A DNA stretch of 64,000 bases from Caballeronia sp. TF1N1 (lineage in GTDB: Bacteria; Pseudomonadota; Gammaproteobacteria; Burkholderiales; Burkholderiaceae). The stretch is taken from contig NZ_CP084632.1 of the NCBI RefSeq assembly GCF_022878925.1, positions 15,570 to 79,569 of the forward strand, written 5' to 3'. The position numbers and the translations under genes are program-made. A model generated the notes under the pieces. The model did not search any database. It saw nothing but the letters and a program-made list of their open reading frames with translations, and had not been told where the DNA came from. Positions within the stretch are counted from its first letter, which is position 1; the number at the start of each line of letters is the position of its first letter. Below, piece by piece: positions 1 through 10,212 of the stretch.

Positions 1-3000
1 GCTCGTGCGTGAGCACTTCGCTATCCGGGTTGACGATGTAGATGCGGCGGCTATCCGGCAGCGTCACACCCGAGTCGCCACGGCTCAACTGGGCAGACTG
101 TTCGTCCCCCTGGTTCCGCGCGTAAGCAGCAAGTTGCTCAGCGGTGCCCGTAATCACCGAGTAACCCTTGGTGGAGAGCGACAGACGGATGTCGTTGAGC
201 AGCGCCTTCTGATGGGCCGGGATATTCTCCAGACCCTTCGTCAGCTTCTTGATAGCCGAGGGCGAGAGCACCCGAGCACCGGTCTGCTTGTTGATGCGGC
301 CGTACTGGTTGATCTGGCCGGCGATGTCTTCCGACTCGACGGCCGCCGTATGAGCAGCCGTTTCTTCGGGCGTACGTTGCACGGTGGCATCCTTCACCAG
401 CCCACGCTCCACCTTGATCTTGGCCAGCTCGTCGGCGTACATCTTCGCCATCTGCTCGGCGACTTCTTCATCGCTGCCGGTGAGCTGGATCTTGCCCGAG
501 ACGACATGCGGCGCACCTGCCGAGGACATCTGGTCCACGGCGAGATTGAGCTTATCGAGCACCCGGTGACGGGCTTCGACCTGCATGGCGCCCCGCTCGA
601 CGTAGGTCACCAGTTCCTTCATCGCATCGAGCGATTCCTGCAAGGTGTGATCGCCTGACTTCGTGCTCAGACCGAAGATCGACTTGGCCAAGGCCAGCTC
701 TTCAGCCTCGGTCATCTTGAGCGATGCGGCACCATCCTTCTCGATCTGGTTCATGAAAGGCCGGAACGAGTCGAGCACCATCTGGAGCGGGTTGCCGCGC
801 CAAGATTCGAGCACGGCCTCGTTGGCGGCGCGGCTTTGCTCCATGATCGAATCGAGTGGCATGTTCATGCCGTCGAAGATCTTGAGCGTGCGGGCGATAC
901 GCGGATCGTTGGCGAGGATCTGCATCATCTTGCCGTCGCCCACGCCGATGTTCAGGAACGGGATACCAGCCACGCCTGCGTTGGCAGGACCATAGACGAA
1001 ACCCGGCGAGCGGAACGAGTCATCCAGGGCCATGCCGAAGGGAGCGGAGTTCACATAGCTCGACTGGTTGCCAGCGACAAAGAACGTCTGATCATCAGAC
1101 TTGAGCAGCGGATGGTAGGCCTCCATCGAGGTGAGCACCGCACGCACTTCCTTGGCCGACAGGAAGTCGCTCTTTTTGAAGGACGGATCCTTGGCGGCCC
1201 GTGCTTCGAGTGCGGCATCCACCCGGTTCAGGAAGATGCGGCCGAGCAGGATCGACTGCGACTGCGTGGCCATCCGGACCATCGTGGCGCCCTTGTCGGT
1301 GTTGCCGACCGTGTCGCCGATGGCTTTCGTCAGCGGCTTCACGAACAGGTGCTGGATGTTGGTGGTCAGATTCTTCAGCTCGTCAGTGGCGAGCGTGTAG
1401 GCGACCGGATCCCCACCCGTCGGATTGTTCTTGGTCGGCGCTTCTTCGAACGTGTAGTCACCCTCGTAGCTCTTCGCCACGAAGTTGGTCAGGGCGTCCA
1501 TGTTTTGCTTGAATCGGTTCCACTTGTCCTGGGCAAACGGATCGTTGGGGAAGAAGGCTTGGGCCGGCGTGATCTCACGTTTGGCACGCTCGGCATCGGA
1601 CATCAACTGCGCGGCCGCGCTCATGCGCTCATAGATCTCGCCGGTCATGGTCCGTGCAATCTTGCCGGCAATGCCCCGCTCACCCGAGCCGTAGATCGTG
1701 ATCGTCAGCGGGTTCTTGGCCACGCCCCGGCCGATGGAAAGCGTCTTGCCGTCATAGTCCAGGTCGGGCAGGAACAGGTTCATCAGCTCCTGCATGCTTT
1801 CCATCTGGTTCTGAAGATCGGCCATCTTCCGGTTGCTGAAGTAGGACTTCAGATCGGTGATGTGACTCTTCAAGCGCTCGGTGGCGATCTTGTACAGATC
1901 CGCGTTGTCCGGCTGGTTGCGGATGAACTGGGACGTGTTCGTCTCATCGCCGCCGATGGTCAGACCGCCCCGGCGCATGTTGGTCACCCACTGCGCATCG
2001 AACGGGCCGACAGAGAGCAGTGCCATCGCGTTGACCGGACCATTGGTCATACCGTCAGCTTCGAGGTACTTGGTCGTGGTGAAGGCCTTGCGCTCATCAG
2101 CGCTGGCATTCTCATGGCGTGCCCACTCCGTGAGTGCGTGCAGAGCCAGAGGGGAAATAGCCATTCCCGCCGCACCAAACGCATTCTCAATGGGCATCGT
2201 GTCGAAGTCAGCGTTGCCCGTGAGCCATTGCTGAAGGTGTTCGACTGCCGGTGCGAAGGTTTTGCTAAGCAGTGTTTGCAGCTTGGACTGCACCACGTCA
2301 TAGGTCTCGTTGTGGACCTTGATGCCGAGCGCCTGCGCGAGACCGAGATCGAATGCCCGGCGTTGATCGGCTTGGCTGAGATCGAGCGTCGAGCGGGTCG
2401 GCAGCATGATCTCGCGGATGAACTTCGTGCTCTGCGGGTTGAACTTGCCGAGCATCTGCATGCGTCCCACCCGGCTCATGTTGTAGCCGTAGTGCGTTGG
2501 CACGTCCGTGATGGCGATGCCCTTGGTTTCAGCTTCGCCGGTCAGTGCAGCGTGCAGGTTCTCGAACTCGTCGAATGCCTGCTCGATGGAGCGGTTCTGC
2601 CCCACGAGACTTGCCTCGTGATTCACATTGAGTGCACGACCTTCGAGGTCACCAGCACCAAACCAGCGGCGAGCAACATCACGACCCATGTCGAAGTAAA
2701 GATTCGCCATGGTCTCGTTGAGATAGTTCGGGGTGTTCTGCTCGTTCTTGATAGCCGAGAGCTGGTCCTGCGTGTTCTTCACGTACTCGTTGCGCATCTG
2801 AGTGTCGGCAACCTTCGGTCGAGCCTTATCGAAGTAGTACGCCGGCGTCGGATCATTCATCACCGCACGCTCGATCAGGTCCGGAAACTTGCGCAAGTTT
2901 TCCAGCATCTTGCCGTCGAGCACGTTGCGCTTGTCTTCGCTGTTACGCTCGTTGTCCGTCTTGATGGTCACCAGGCGCTGGATGTGCTTGAGACCCATCT

Positions 3001-6000
3001 CCTTGATCTGGTCGGCGGTCGGCTCGTCGAAGATCGTGTCCGTCTCGCTCGGGTGGACGTAGAAGTTGTCCACGTCCAGGTAGCCTGCGTCCGTCAGCGC
3101 GCGCAGCACTTCACCGGCCATCGACAGGGGGATGCCCTGGGCCAGACCTTCCTGAGCGTCGTCGTTCGCCCGCACGCCCCAGTATTGCGTGATCTTGGCA
3201 ACCAGCGAATCGAGTGCGTCAAGCGTGGACGTGGTGCCCTTCACACGGTTCATGATGTCGTCGCCGACAACACTTTCCTGCACGCCGAGGTTTTCGGCCG
3301 CGCCCTTTTCGTCATAGACACCGCCCTGCTGGCCGGAGGTCAGCCACCAGGTCATACCGGCGAGCACCGAGCCTTGCAGGAGTTGCTCGTTGTACTTGAA
3401 GGTCGTGCCCGTGTCTTCAGTGAGATTGAGCACCTTACCCGCTTGCCAGCGGTGTGCATCGGTGCCATTGCGAAAACGCTCACCGACCGGCACCCGAGGC
3501 TTGCCCGACTTGCGATCCTCGTTCTCCGTGAGGAAGTGTTGAAGGTTGCGGCGCATGATCTTGGCGACTTCATTGGCGCCATTGAACACCGACTTGTATG
3601 ACTCGAAGACGCCCTTCGCTGCGCTACTCGACATCACCCGGATCTGCTGCTTTACGCCATCGCCGATCCCGGCGAGCGGCAACTCGTGCAGCAAGATGTT
3701 CGACGGCGGGGTGCCTGCCTTGTCGGCTGCCACCAAACGAAAGTTCTTCGTGAAAGCATTACCTTCGGTGCCCGGCTGAACCAGGAGAGGGAACGCAGCT
3801 TCCACGCCCTGCTTAGGTGCAGGCGTAGGCTCAGGTGCGGGGGATGCTTCCTTATCCTTGGTTCCTTCCTTGGAAGGTTCCTTGGTTTCTGGAGTTTGCT
3901 TAGGCTGCTCGTTTACCGATTCAGTCTTTGCGGCTTCTGCAATCTTTTCCGCCGTGGGTACTAAGGAGTCCTTCTCGTCAAGAGAAGCTGAGCTGGCTGC
4001 GAGCTTTTCTGCGACGCTATCAGCAACGTTTACGGATTCAACTGGTGTCGAGGAATCTTTTACTGCATCCTTCGTGTCAGGCTCCGTAACCGGTTGTTTC
4101 GTCTCTTGGCTCTTCGTCTCGACCGGCTCAGACTTTACGGATCGGGTGCCGGCTTTGAAGTCCCGCACCACATCACTCACCGTCCCGTCAGCGAGACGAG
4201 GATCCAACGAGGTATTCGCCAAATGTTCAACCCCAAGCTCAGGGTACGCCGTCGCAAGGTGGTTCGAGAGATCAGTGAGGAACTTAGCCTCGGAAGCTAC
4301 GCGCCGAGCGAGTCGAACCGATCCGAAGTGAACGGGATCAACCCAGACACCCTCCTCGCTGGTGTAGAACGAACGGTCAGCATTCCCCGAGAGAGCCTCG
4401 TAGTGGACCGCGTGACTCTTATCCGCATTCCCGCTCACCAGCGCCTGGTTGATCGCCGCGAGCTTGTTCTGCTGGCTGTGGGCAAACTTCTGGAGATCGA
4501 GAAGCTGGAGCCGGGCAGTGTCGAGATCACCCGCACGGTACGACTGAGCAATCCCCTGAGCGTGTTGCGTCGCCGACTTCTTGAAGGGGTGGTTCGACTC
4601 ACCGGCGGTCACCTGTTTGGTCACCAAGTCCTTCGGACTTAGCGGCTTGTCGCCATTGGCCACGAGCCGCGCGAAGTGATCCTTTGCTGCTTGCAGCAGA
4701 CCATCCGCACTCTTCAGAGAACGCTTCTGGTTCTGATTCAGACCGAGCTTTGAGGCATGCTTCAGTGCCGTCTTGATTGAACCTTCCGGCAACTCGGAGG
4801 GAGCTACTTCCGCTAGATTGGCAATCGTCTTGGCATCGGCCTGACCTTCAGGCGTGTTCACCCGCTCTTTAGTCAAAGGCGCAATAAGTTGAGCCGCCTT
4901 CTGGATCAGCGGCAACGATGCCCGATCCGCCCGGCTCATGCCCGGCGTCTGATTGATCCCCTGCACAAAAGCGGCCGCACCTTGCGCATACGAGCGCAGG
5001 CCATGGTCTGCCGGCAGCCCGTCGAGCTGACGCGGGTTGGCATCGGCCATGCCTTGCAGGTCTTCCTTTTCCGCCTGAAGTTGGGCGGCCACGGCCAGCC
5101 GGTCCGCGTCGCTGTGCTTCGTGTCGGCCACGAACTGCTGCATCTGCTGAATGGCGGCGTACCGATCCGTGGTGTTGCCCACCACGGCCTGCACGGCCGG
5201 ATGCCACGCAGCGCTTTGTTCGGGCTGCACCGTGGTGATGCGAGCCGCACGTTGCGCATAGTCATTGGCCCGCGACTTCACGTCATCGGACACATTCGAT
5301 TCATCGATCTCTTGCTTCAACGCATCGAGCTGGGCGTTTTGCTGGGCCAGCTCTTGCGAGGCATTCGCCATGGTCTCGTCGGAGACGGGCGAATTGCGCT
5401 CGTTGACCTTCATGACTGCATCGCCCCGATTGGCGAAGTAATCACTCACACGCGAGATGTACGGCTTGATCGACGACAGGCCCGTGCGAGCCAGGGTGGC
5501 AGCATTACGCACCACACCGCCGAAATCAACATTCGTGGGCGTGGTTGCCTTCTCCTTGGCTCCGGCGACGGCGCTTGTGACCTTGTCGGCCACATTGCCA
5601 GCGGCATCCTTCACGTCCGGGAACTTGGAGGTGACAGCGGCAATACCCTTCTGAGCAGCGGCTTTGGTCGCATCGTAGGCATCGGCCACTTTCTCGGAAG
5701 TCTTCGGCGCCAAGGCCCAGGAAAGATCTGCCGCAAAGTTGCCGGCCTTGCCTGCGACATCCGCTGCCTTGCTGCCGACATTGGACGCTGCACTGTAGAT
5801 TGAGCCAAGCGTGTCCTTGACATCCTGCAAGTTACGCGGCGTGTTATCGGCCACGGCATTAAGCGCATCCGGCGCACGGTCAGCCAGTGCCTTCACGCCC
5901 TTGGCGGTCAATGCACCCGCACCGAGTGCAGCCCGAGCGGTCGTTGAGAGTGCTGCTCCAGGTGCCGCCGTGGCGCCTGCGGCCGCCGCTCCGTAGATCG

Positions 6001-7504
6001 CACCTTGTGCCGCCTGACGGCCCACCGAGTCGAGCAGATCCTTGGCCGGATCGACGCCGGTGTCACGTTCCGCCTGGTTCTGGAACACCTGACCCGAGGC
6101 GTTTTGCGTGCCCTCTTCGAGCGCTTCCTTGCCCATGTTCTGGAAGAACGCCCGGCCCGTGCCGACCTGGAACGGGTGAGCTTCGAACGGCGCCACGACA
6201 GCACCGGTCAGCGCACCGACGGCTGCTTGCTTGGGCGCGGCTTCCTGGCCTGCCTGGTTGGCGAGCTGGATGCGGGCGTCTTCCGGCGACATGCCACCGG
6301 CGACCAACTTCTGGAAGGTCGGGGACTGCGCGGCAAGCGTGTCCAGGTCCATGCCCATCACATCAGCTGCGGTCTGCTGGTAAGCCCCACCGCCTTCTTG
6401 CAACGCCACCGAGGCGGCAATCGGCAGATGCGTCTCGCCCTTCTCGATGGCTGCATCGAGCAGACGGGAGACTGAGCGCTGGCCGAGTGCACGAGAGGTG
6501 TCGGCCGACAGTGCGATCCCCAGGCGTGTCGTCTCCGGCAGGATCGCCTTCGTGATCGGGGCGGCAACCTTCGAAATCGCACCACCGATAGGTGCCGACA
6601 GGAGCAGTGAGCCGATGGCATTGGCCGAGCCTTCAGCCAATGTCGTCGGATTACTGAACTCGTTTGCAGCGCCGGCTAGAAAGTTGCGCCCGAGCTTGCG
6701 CATGCTGGCGACCATGTCCGACGAGCCGTTCTTGATATCGTCGTGATACTGCTTCTCGTTGTCCCGGTCTTGCAGCGGCGAGATGGCGGCGTTCTGTGCA
6801 GCCATGTCCTGGGCCTTCTGCGACTTGATGCCCTGCATGTCGCTCGTGAAGTCCGCCGTATCCTTGGCGATGGCCGCGCCCACGCGAGGACTGATGGCAC
6901 CCGCACCCCAGCCAGCAATCGAGGTCAGGCCTGTCACCGCAGCGGTGGCCGCCGAGTTGACCGAGTCCTTACCCGCTTCGCTCCAGTCACGCTGGTTGAT
7001 GTCCTGCTGGTCCACATCCCGGCGTGCCGAGTTGTAGCGATCCAGCATCTTCTGGCCTTCATTGCCGTACTTGAGCAGAAACGAGATCTGGTCCATCGAG
7101 CGCAGATCCTTCTCGGCCTGAATTGCCGATGTGAGACCTGCATCGGAGTTGCGAGAGTCGGTCACTGCGATGGGGTAATAGCTCTCGCCAGTCAGGCCCG
7201 TCATCTTCTCAGCGACACTTGCCTGCTTCGAAGGGGCAAGCGGAGCCAGGGAAGCAGTGACACGGGCCGAGACTGCATCGAGTGAGTTCGGGTTGGCAGC
7301 CGGTGCGGCCGTGGTCGGCGTGACAATGTGGCTATTGAGTGCGTTGCCAAGTGCACTGCTCAGGCTATTGAGTCCAGAGCCGATTGCCGAGATGCCTCGT
7401 CCAAGCGAAGCATCCGATTGTTGTGCTGACTGCTGGTACGCGAGATCGGCCGGCGTGGGTGCCGTGCCTGCCGCGTTCGCCAGCAAATTGTTCAGGTCTG
7501 CCAT
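1..7504 (-). CDS. N4-type giant virion RNA polymerase (vRNAP), partial: 3' end beyond the window
   Basis: A single uninterrupted minus-strand frame starts at ATG 7504 and runs off the left edge, giving more than 2,500 residues. The single-subunit T7/N4-type polymerase core is visible. A T/DxxGR-like segment SRVGRMQMLGKFNPQ has its last GR arginine at about residue 1681. Motif A DGMTNG has Asp at 1817. Motif B has Arg 1926, Lys 1930 and Tyr 1938 (R-x3-K-x7-YG). The motif C-like KIFDGM has Asp 2211. Distances A-to-B (113) and A-to-C (394) agree with the N4 mini-vRNAP values as I recall them (111 and 392). A Lys/Glu/Pro/Thr-rich linker (about residues 1119-1235) separates the N-terminal region from the core. 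In N4 this protein is packaged in the capsid, injected with the DNA and transcribes early genes from hairpin promoters. It is the last gene of the late operon, as in N4. The family is very sure; the C-terminal domain is not visible. Confidence 0.96.
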   Translation of the reverse strand, partial: MADLNNLLANAAGTAPTPADLAYQQSAQQSDASLGRGISAIGSGLNSLSSALGNALNSHIVTPTTAAPAANPNSLDAVSARVTASLAPLAPSKQASVAEKMTGLTGESYYPIAVTDSRNSDAGLTSAIQAEKDLRSMDQISFLLKYGNEGQKMLDRYNSARRDVDQQDINQRDWSEAGKDSVNSAATAAVTGLTSIAGWGAGAISPRVGAAIAKDTADFTSDMQGIKSQKAQDMAAQNAAISPLQDRDNEKQYHDDIKNGSSDMVASMRKLGRNFLAGAANEFSNPTTLAEGSANAIGSLLLSAPIGGAISKVAAPITKAILPETTRLGIALSADTSRALGQRSVSRLLDAAIEKGETHLPIAASVALQEGGGAYQQTAADVMGMDLDTLAAQSPTFQKLVAGGMSPEDARIQLANQAGQEAAPKQAAVGALTGAVVAPFEAHPFQVGTGRAFFQNMGKEALEEGTQNASGQVFQNQAERDTGVDPAKDLLDSVGRQAAQGAIYGAAAAGATAAPGAALSTTARAALGAGALTAKGVKALADRAPDALNAVADNTPRNLQDVKDTLGSIYSAASNVGSKAADVAGKAGNFAADLSWALAPKTSEKVADAYDATKAAAQKGIAAVTSKFPDVKDAAGNVADKVTSAVAGAKEKATTPTNVDFGGVVRNAATLARTGLSSIKPYISRVSDYFANRGDAVMKVNERNSPVSDETMANASQELAQQNAQLDALKQEIDESNVSDDVKSRANDYAQRAARITTVQPEQSAAWHPAVQAVVGNTTDRYAAIQQMQQFVADTKHSDADRLAVAAQLQAEKEDLQGMADANPRQLDGLPADHGLRSYAQGAAAFVQGINQTPGMSRADRASLPLIQKAAQLIAPLTKERVNTPEGQADAKTIANLAEVAPSELPEGSIKTALKHASKLGLNQNQKRSLKSADGLLQAAKDHFARLVANGDKPLSPKDLVTKQVTAGESNHPFKKSATQHAQGIAQSYRAGDLDTARLQLLDLQKFAHSQQNKLAAINQALVSGNADKSHAVHYEALSGNADRSFYTSEEGVWVDPVHFGSVRLARRVASEAKFLTDLSNHLATAYPELGVEHLANTSLDPRLADGTVSDVVRDFKAGTRSVKSEPVETKSQETKQPVTEPDTKDAVKDSSTPVESVNVADSVAEKLAASSASLDEKDSLVPTAEKIAEAAKTESVNEQPKQTPETKEPSKEGTKDKEASPAPEPTPAPKQGVEAAFPLLVQPGTEGNAFTKNFRLVAADKAGTPPSNILLHELPLAGIGDGVKQQIRVMSSSAAKGVFESYKSVFNGANEVAKIMRRNLQHFLTENEDRKSGKPRVPVGERFRNGTDAHRWQAGKVLNLTEDTGTTFKYNEQLLQGSVLAGMTWWLTSGQQGGVYDEKGAAENLGVQESVVGDDIMNRVKGTTSTLDALDSLVAKITQYWGVRANDDAQEGLAQGIPLSMAGEVLRALTDAGYLDVDNFYVHPSETDTIFDEPTADQIKEMGLKHIQRLVTIKTDNERNSEDKRNVLDGKMLENLRKFPDLIERAVMNDPTPAYYFDKARPKVADTQMRNEYVKNTQDQLSAIKNEQNTPNYLNETMANLYFDMGRDVARRWFGAGDLEGRALNVNHEASLVGQNRSIEQAFDEFENLHAALTGEAETKGIAITDVPTHYGYNMSRVGRMQMLGKFNPQSTKFIREIMLPTRSTLDLSQADQRRAFDLGLAQALGIKVHNETYDVVQSKLQTLLSKTFAPAVEHLQQWLTGNADFDTMPIENAFGAAGMAISPLALHALTEWARHENASADERKAFTTTKYLEADGMTNGPVNAMALLSVGPFDAQWVTNMRRGGLTIGGDETNTSQFIRNQPDNADLYKIATERLKSHITDLKSYFSNRKMADLQNQMESMQELMNLFLPDLDYDGKTLSIGRGVAKNPLTITIYGSGERGIAGKIARTMTGEIYERMSAAAQLMSDAERAKREITPAQAFFPNDPFAQDKWNRFKQNMDALTNFVAKSYEGDYTFEEAPTKNNPTGGDPVAYTLATDELKNLTTNIQHLFVKPLTKAIGDTVGNTDKGATMVRMATQSQSILLGRIFLNRVDAALEARAAKDPSFKKSDFLSAKEVRAVLTSMEAYHPLLKSDDQTFFVAGNQSSYVNSAPFGMALDDSFRSPGFVYGPANAGVAGIPFLNIGVGDGKMMQILANDPRIARTLKIFDGMNMPLDSIMEQSRAANEAVLESWRGNPLQMVLDSFRPFMNQIEKDGAASLKMTEAEELALAKSIFGLSTKSGDHTLQESLDAMKELVTYVERGAMQVEARHRVLDKLNLAVDQMSSAGAPHVVSGKIQLTGSDEEVAEQMAKMYADELAKIKVERGLVKDATVQRTPEETAAHTAAVESEDIAGQINQYGRINKQTGARVLSPSAIKKLTKGLENIPAHQKALLNDIRLSLSTKGYSVITGTAEQLAAYARNQGDEQSAQLSRGDSGVTLPDSRRIYIVNPDSEVLTHE

Positions 7505-7562
7505 TGCGGTCCCTGCAATTAGAGATAAGTTTGGGGTAACGGGAGTTTACCGCGAGATACGA

Positions 7563-7594
7563 GAAAAGCCCCACCCTTTTCAGGAGTGAGGCTT
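7563..7594 (-). terminator. Factor-independent terminator between virion protein gene and vRNAP
   Basis: Read on the minus strand, AGCCTCACTCC pairs imperfectly with GGGTGGGGCT around a short A-rich loop and is followed by TTTT. It lies in the gap between the stop of the 703-residue virion protein gene and the vRNAP start, so it would reduce read-through into the polymerase gene. Confidence 0.7.
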
Positions 7595-7612
7595 CATTGA
7601 CAGTTCAGATGA

Positions 7613-9724
7613 TCAGCGAGTAGAAGCTGCTGCTCTGCGTGCTGCTTGATCGTTGTAGCCAGGCACCAAGTTTACAGGTGCGTTGTTCGCCGCACTAGCG
7701 AGAAGCAGTCGTGCTTGAGCAACGGTCTGAGCGTATTGCTGCTCGACTGCCTTCAAGCCCGTCCACCTCGGGTTGGCCAAAGCGCGCTGACGAGCATTGA
7801 TCAATTGCTCTTGTGCTGCTTGAAGTGCTGCGCCCGCCTGATCGATCTGAGCTTGCGAGGCGACCATGTTTTGGGTCTGGCCGAGCTGCGCCACGCCCTG
7901 ACCTTGTGCGTTCGAGTCGGCGGCCGCCAGCAATGCACGGTCGTCGATGCGCTGGCCACTCGGCAGATTGGGCGAAGCCGTCGTGCTGCGCGGATCGAGC
8001 AGACCTCCCAAAGTGCGGATGTTGTCCGCCGCATTGGCAAGGGTGCCTTGATTCGACTTCAGGTGCTGCTGAATCAGCGTCGCCGCCTGCGGTGCGGTCA
8101 GCTTGCCCCGCTTGGCCACTTCGTTGATCTCGTCGGTGAGCCACCCGGCGTCTGCACCCTTAAATGCCGACATATTGGCAATCAGGTTGCTCGCTTCGCT
8201 GCCGGCGTCTCCCGAGCGCGTCACGGCCAGTGCCTTCTCGATCCCGTTGGCGCCATTGAGCTGGATCTTCTGCCCCTGGTTCAGCTTCAGGTTCGTGAGA
8301 CTGTCGAGCAAGGTCTTGCCTTCGTTGCGCACGTCGTTGGCCGTCTCGGCTTTGGCTGTGCCTTCGTTCTGGGCGATGAAGTCTTTCACCTCGTCCCAGG
8401 ACTTGTTCTTGAAGGCGCCGACATCGGAGGCACCCGGAATCTTGGCCAGCGAGGACCAGGTCTTTGACAGGTCGCCGTTCTTGCGGTCCTCGAAGATCGC
8501 ACGGCCCAGTTGCTCCTGCACTTCAGGCGTGAACTTCGTATCCGACTTGATGCCGAGTCGCTTGGCGAAGTCGAGCAGCGTGTCCTTGTTGATCTGGTAC
8601 GCACCGAGCGGCGAGTTCTTGAGCGTCGGATCGTTAATCATCTGATCCTGCAAGCCGCCCTTCTTCGTCAGATCGTCAATCGACATCGAGGTGATTGGCA
8701 CATCGGTCTTGCGGTAGCCGAAAGTGACGTTGTACTTGCCACCGGCCGCCGTGCCTGCATCCCCGCCATCGAGCGGCGCACCGCCCAAGGGAGTCAGTCC
8801 ACCTGCGGCACCTGCAATCGCTCCGGCCGCGCCCGTGCCTGCACCCCCTGAGCCAGGGAAAGAACCTGCTCCGCCAAAGATCGGACCCCAGCGTTGCTCA
8901 AGCTGAGCACGCACGGTGGCCGCCACTTGCGGATCGAGCGACTGGGCGATGCGGTTGTATTGCTGATATGCCTCGCCACCGGTGGCCGCATCCTTCAACT
9001 GGTCCATGACAGCGAGCGCGCCTTGCTGCGCACGGTCGTTGCGCTGCGTGACCATGTTGTCGAAGGCCGTGGCCTGATTACGCAGTCCCGTGCCCTGGTT
9101 CGACAGATCGGTCCCGGTGAGCGTGGCCCGGCCTTGTTGCTGGGACGTGGCATCGGTCATCAACTTTTGGAACACATCAGCCGGCAAGCGTGCGAGCGAC
9201 GGATCAGCGGAAGCGGCGGCAATGGCTGCCGGGTCACGGTTGTACGAGGCGAGCGCGAGCGCATTGGCTGCCGGCCGTGCGGCATCGATCAGCGCATTCT
9301 GGTCCTTGGTGCGGCCGAACGCGTACTGGTCTTCCATGAGCTTTTCACCGCGCACGTCCATCTGCTGACGCGTGCTCTGGTTGTTCAGCTCGGAAGTCGT
9401 GTTGGCGAGCAGATCTCCGACACGGGCGTTGAGCAGCCCCGTCGTCTTCGCATCCACGCGCGTAGGATCCACTCCCTGAAGGCCTGCGAAAAGCGAGCCG
9501 TCCGAGAGTGCAGCCTTGAGCTGGTCGGAATCTTGAAAACGCGATGCTGCTTGCACAGCGGCATTGTTGGCCAGGTCGGTCTGTTGCGTGCCGAAGCGGC
9601 CGATGGCATCCCCGAGTCCGGACGCCCCGTTGTCGAAAAGACGTGCAGCAGCGGTCAGCCCGGAGATAGCCGAGTTGCCGCGATCTTGTGGCGCATCCAC
9701 ATTGCGCCAAGTCAAAACAGCCAT
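7613..9724 (-). CDS. Internal virion/ejection protein with lysozyme-like segment (N4 gp51 position)
   Basis: This 703-residue protein starts at ATG 9724 behind a strong AAGGAGA ribosome site. The first half is Ala/Gln-rich and probably helical. A Gly/Ser/Ala-rich hinge around residues 285-330 leads to a segment containing FGYRKTD and SPLGAYQINKDTLLDF. That wording (small residue, GAYQI, helix) is typical of lysozyme or transglycosylase-like folds in phage tail and ejection proteins. The gene sits directly upstream of the vRNAP, where N4 has gp51, and is probably carried in the virion. Peptidoglycan cleavage during DNA entry is an inference from the short motif only; no catalytic residue is assigned. 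Confidence 0.7.
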   Translation of the reverse strand: MAVLTWRNVDAPQDRGNSAISGLTAAARLFDNGASGLGDAIGRFGTQQTDLANNAAVQAASRFQDSDQLKAALSDGSLFAGLQGVDPTRVDAKTTGLLNARVGDLLANTTSELNNQSTRQQMDVRGEKLMEDQYAFGRTKDQNALIDAARPAANALALASYNRDPAAIAAASADPSLARLPADVFQKLMTDATSQQQGRATLTGTDLSNQGTGLRNQATAFDNMVTQRNDRAQQGALAVMDQLKDAATGGEAYQQYNRIAQSLDPQVAATVRAQLEQRWGPIFGGAGSFPGSGGAGTGAAGAIAGAAGGLTPLGGAPLDGGDAGTAAGGKYNVTFGYRKTDVPITSMSIDDLTKKGGLQDQMINDPTLKNSPLGAYQINKDTLLDFAKRLGIKSDTKFTPEVQEQLGRAIFEDRKNGDLSKTWSSLAKIPGASDVGAFKNKSWDEVKDFIAQNEGTAKAETANDVRNEGKTLLDSLTNLKLNQGQKIQLNGANGIEKALAVTRSGDAGSEASNLIANMSAFKGADAGWLTDEINEVAKRGKLTAPQAATLIQQHLKSNQGTLANAADNIRTLGGLLDPRSTTASPNLPSGQRIDDRALLAAADSNAQGQGVAQLGQTQNMVASQAQIDQAGAALQAAQEQLINARQRALANPRWTGLKAVEQQYAQTVAQARLLLASAANNAPVNLVPGYNDQAARRAAASTR

Positions 9725-9733
9725 GACTTCTCC

Positions 9734-10201
9734 TTAGCTGAGCTTGTGCGCGGCGATGTAAGCCGCCGCATTGGAGCCGTCCACCGAGGCACGAGCATTG
9801 GCCCGGTCTTCGAGCGACGTGTTGTAGGCCGACACCGAGTTGGTGTAGTTCTTGTTCGCCATGTCTTTCTGGAACGAGAACTGATCCTTGGCCAGGCCAA
9901 GCGACGACAGACCGGCATACAAGCTGCCGATCTTGCCGATGGAGTCCAGCCCAAGTTGCAGCGTGGGCAGGTTCAGTCCAAGTCCGGCGAATGCGCCCGG
10001 TGCTTGTGCAGTTGCGCCTGCCAGGCTTTGAGTAGTGCCCAGTGTGCCGCCCAGATCAGGCACGGCGGAACCAAGGGTAGGAGATGCCATCCCATATTGA
10101 TTGATCGAGTTGTAGCCATAGACCGGTGTGGCCACACCACCGGGCATTGTGAACTGAGGGGATGCGGCTGCACCCCAGTTGAAATCGTAAGTACCGGGCA
10201 T
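9734..10201 (-). CDS. Small virion structural protein (N4 gp52 position)
   Basis: A 155-residue protein starting MPGTYDFNWG. The first half is rich in Gly, Pro, Thr and Ala. The second half, from about residue 100, is likely helical with many Ala, Lys, Asn and Asp residues. It lies ten bases upstream of the next late gene and twelve bases after the preceding stop, so it is part of the same transcript. I recognise no catalytic motif. By position it matches a small conserved structural gene of N4-like phages. Confidence 0.65.
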   Translation of the reverse strand: MPGTYDFNWGAAASPQFTMPGGVATPVYGYNSINQYGMASPTLGSAVPDLGGTLGTTQSLAGATAQAPGAFAGLGLNLPTLQLGLDSIGKIGSLYAGLSSLGLAKDQFSFQKDMANKNYTNSVSAYNTSLEDRANARASVDGSNAAAYIAAHKLS

Positions 10202-10212
10202 AGAAGCACCTG

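Noticed and set aside
836..3601. Very long open frame on the plus strand (921 codons)
   Set aside because: It lies opposite the vRNAP catalytic core. The minus frame carries recognisable polymerase motifs, while the plus frame is Arg/His/Val-rich without domains, a mirror effect of GC-biased codons.
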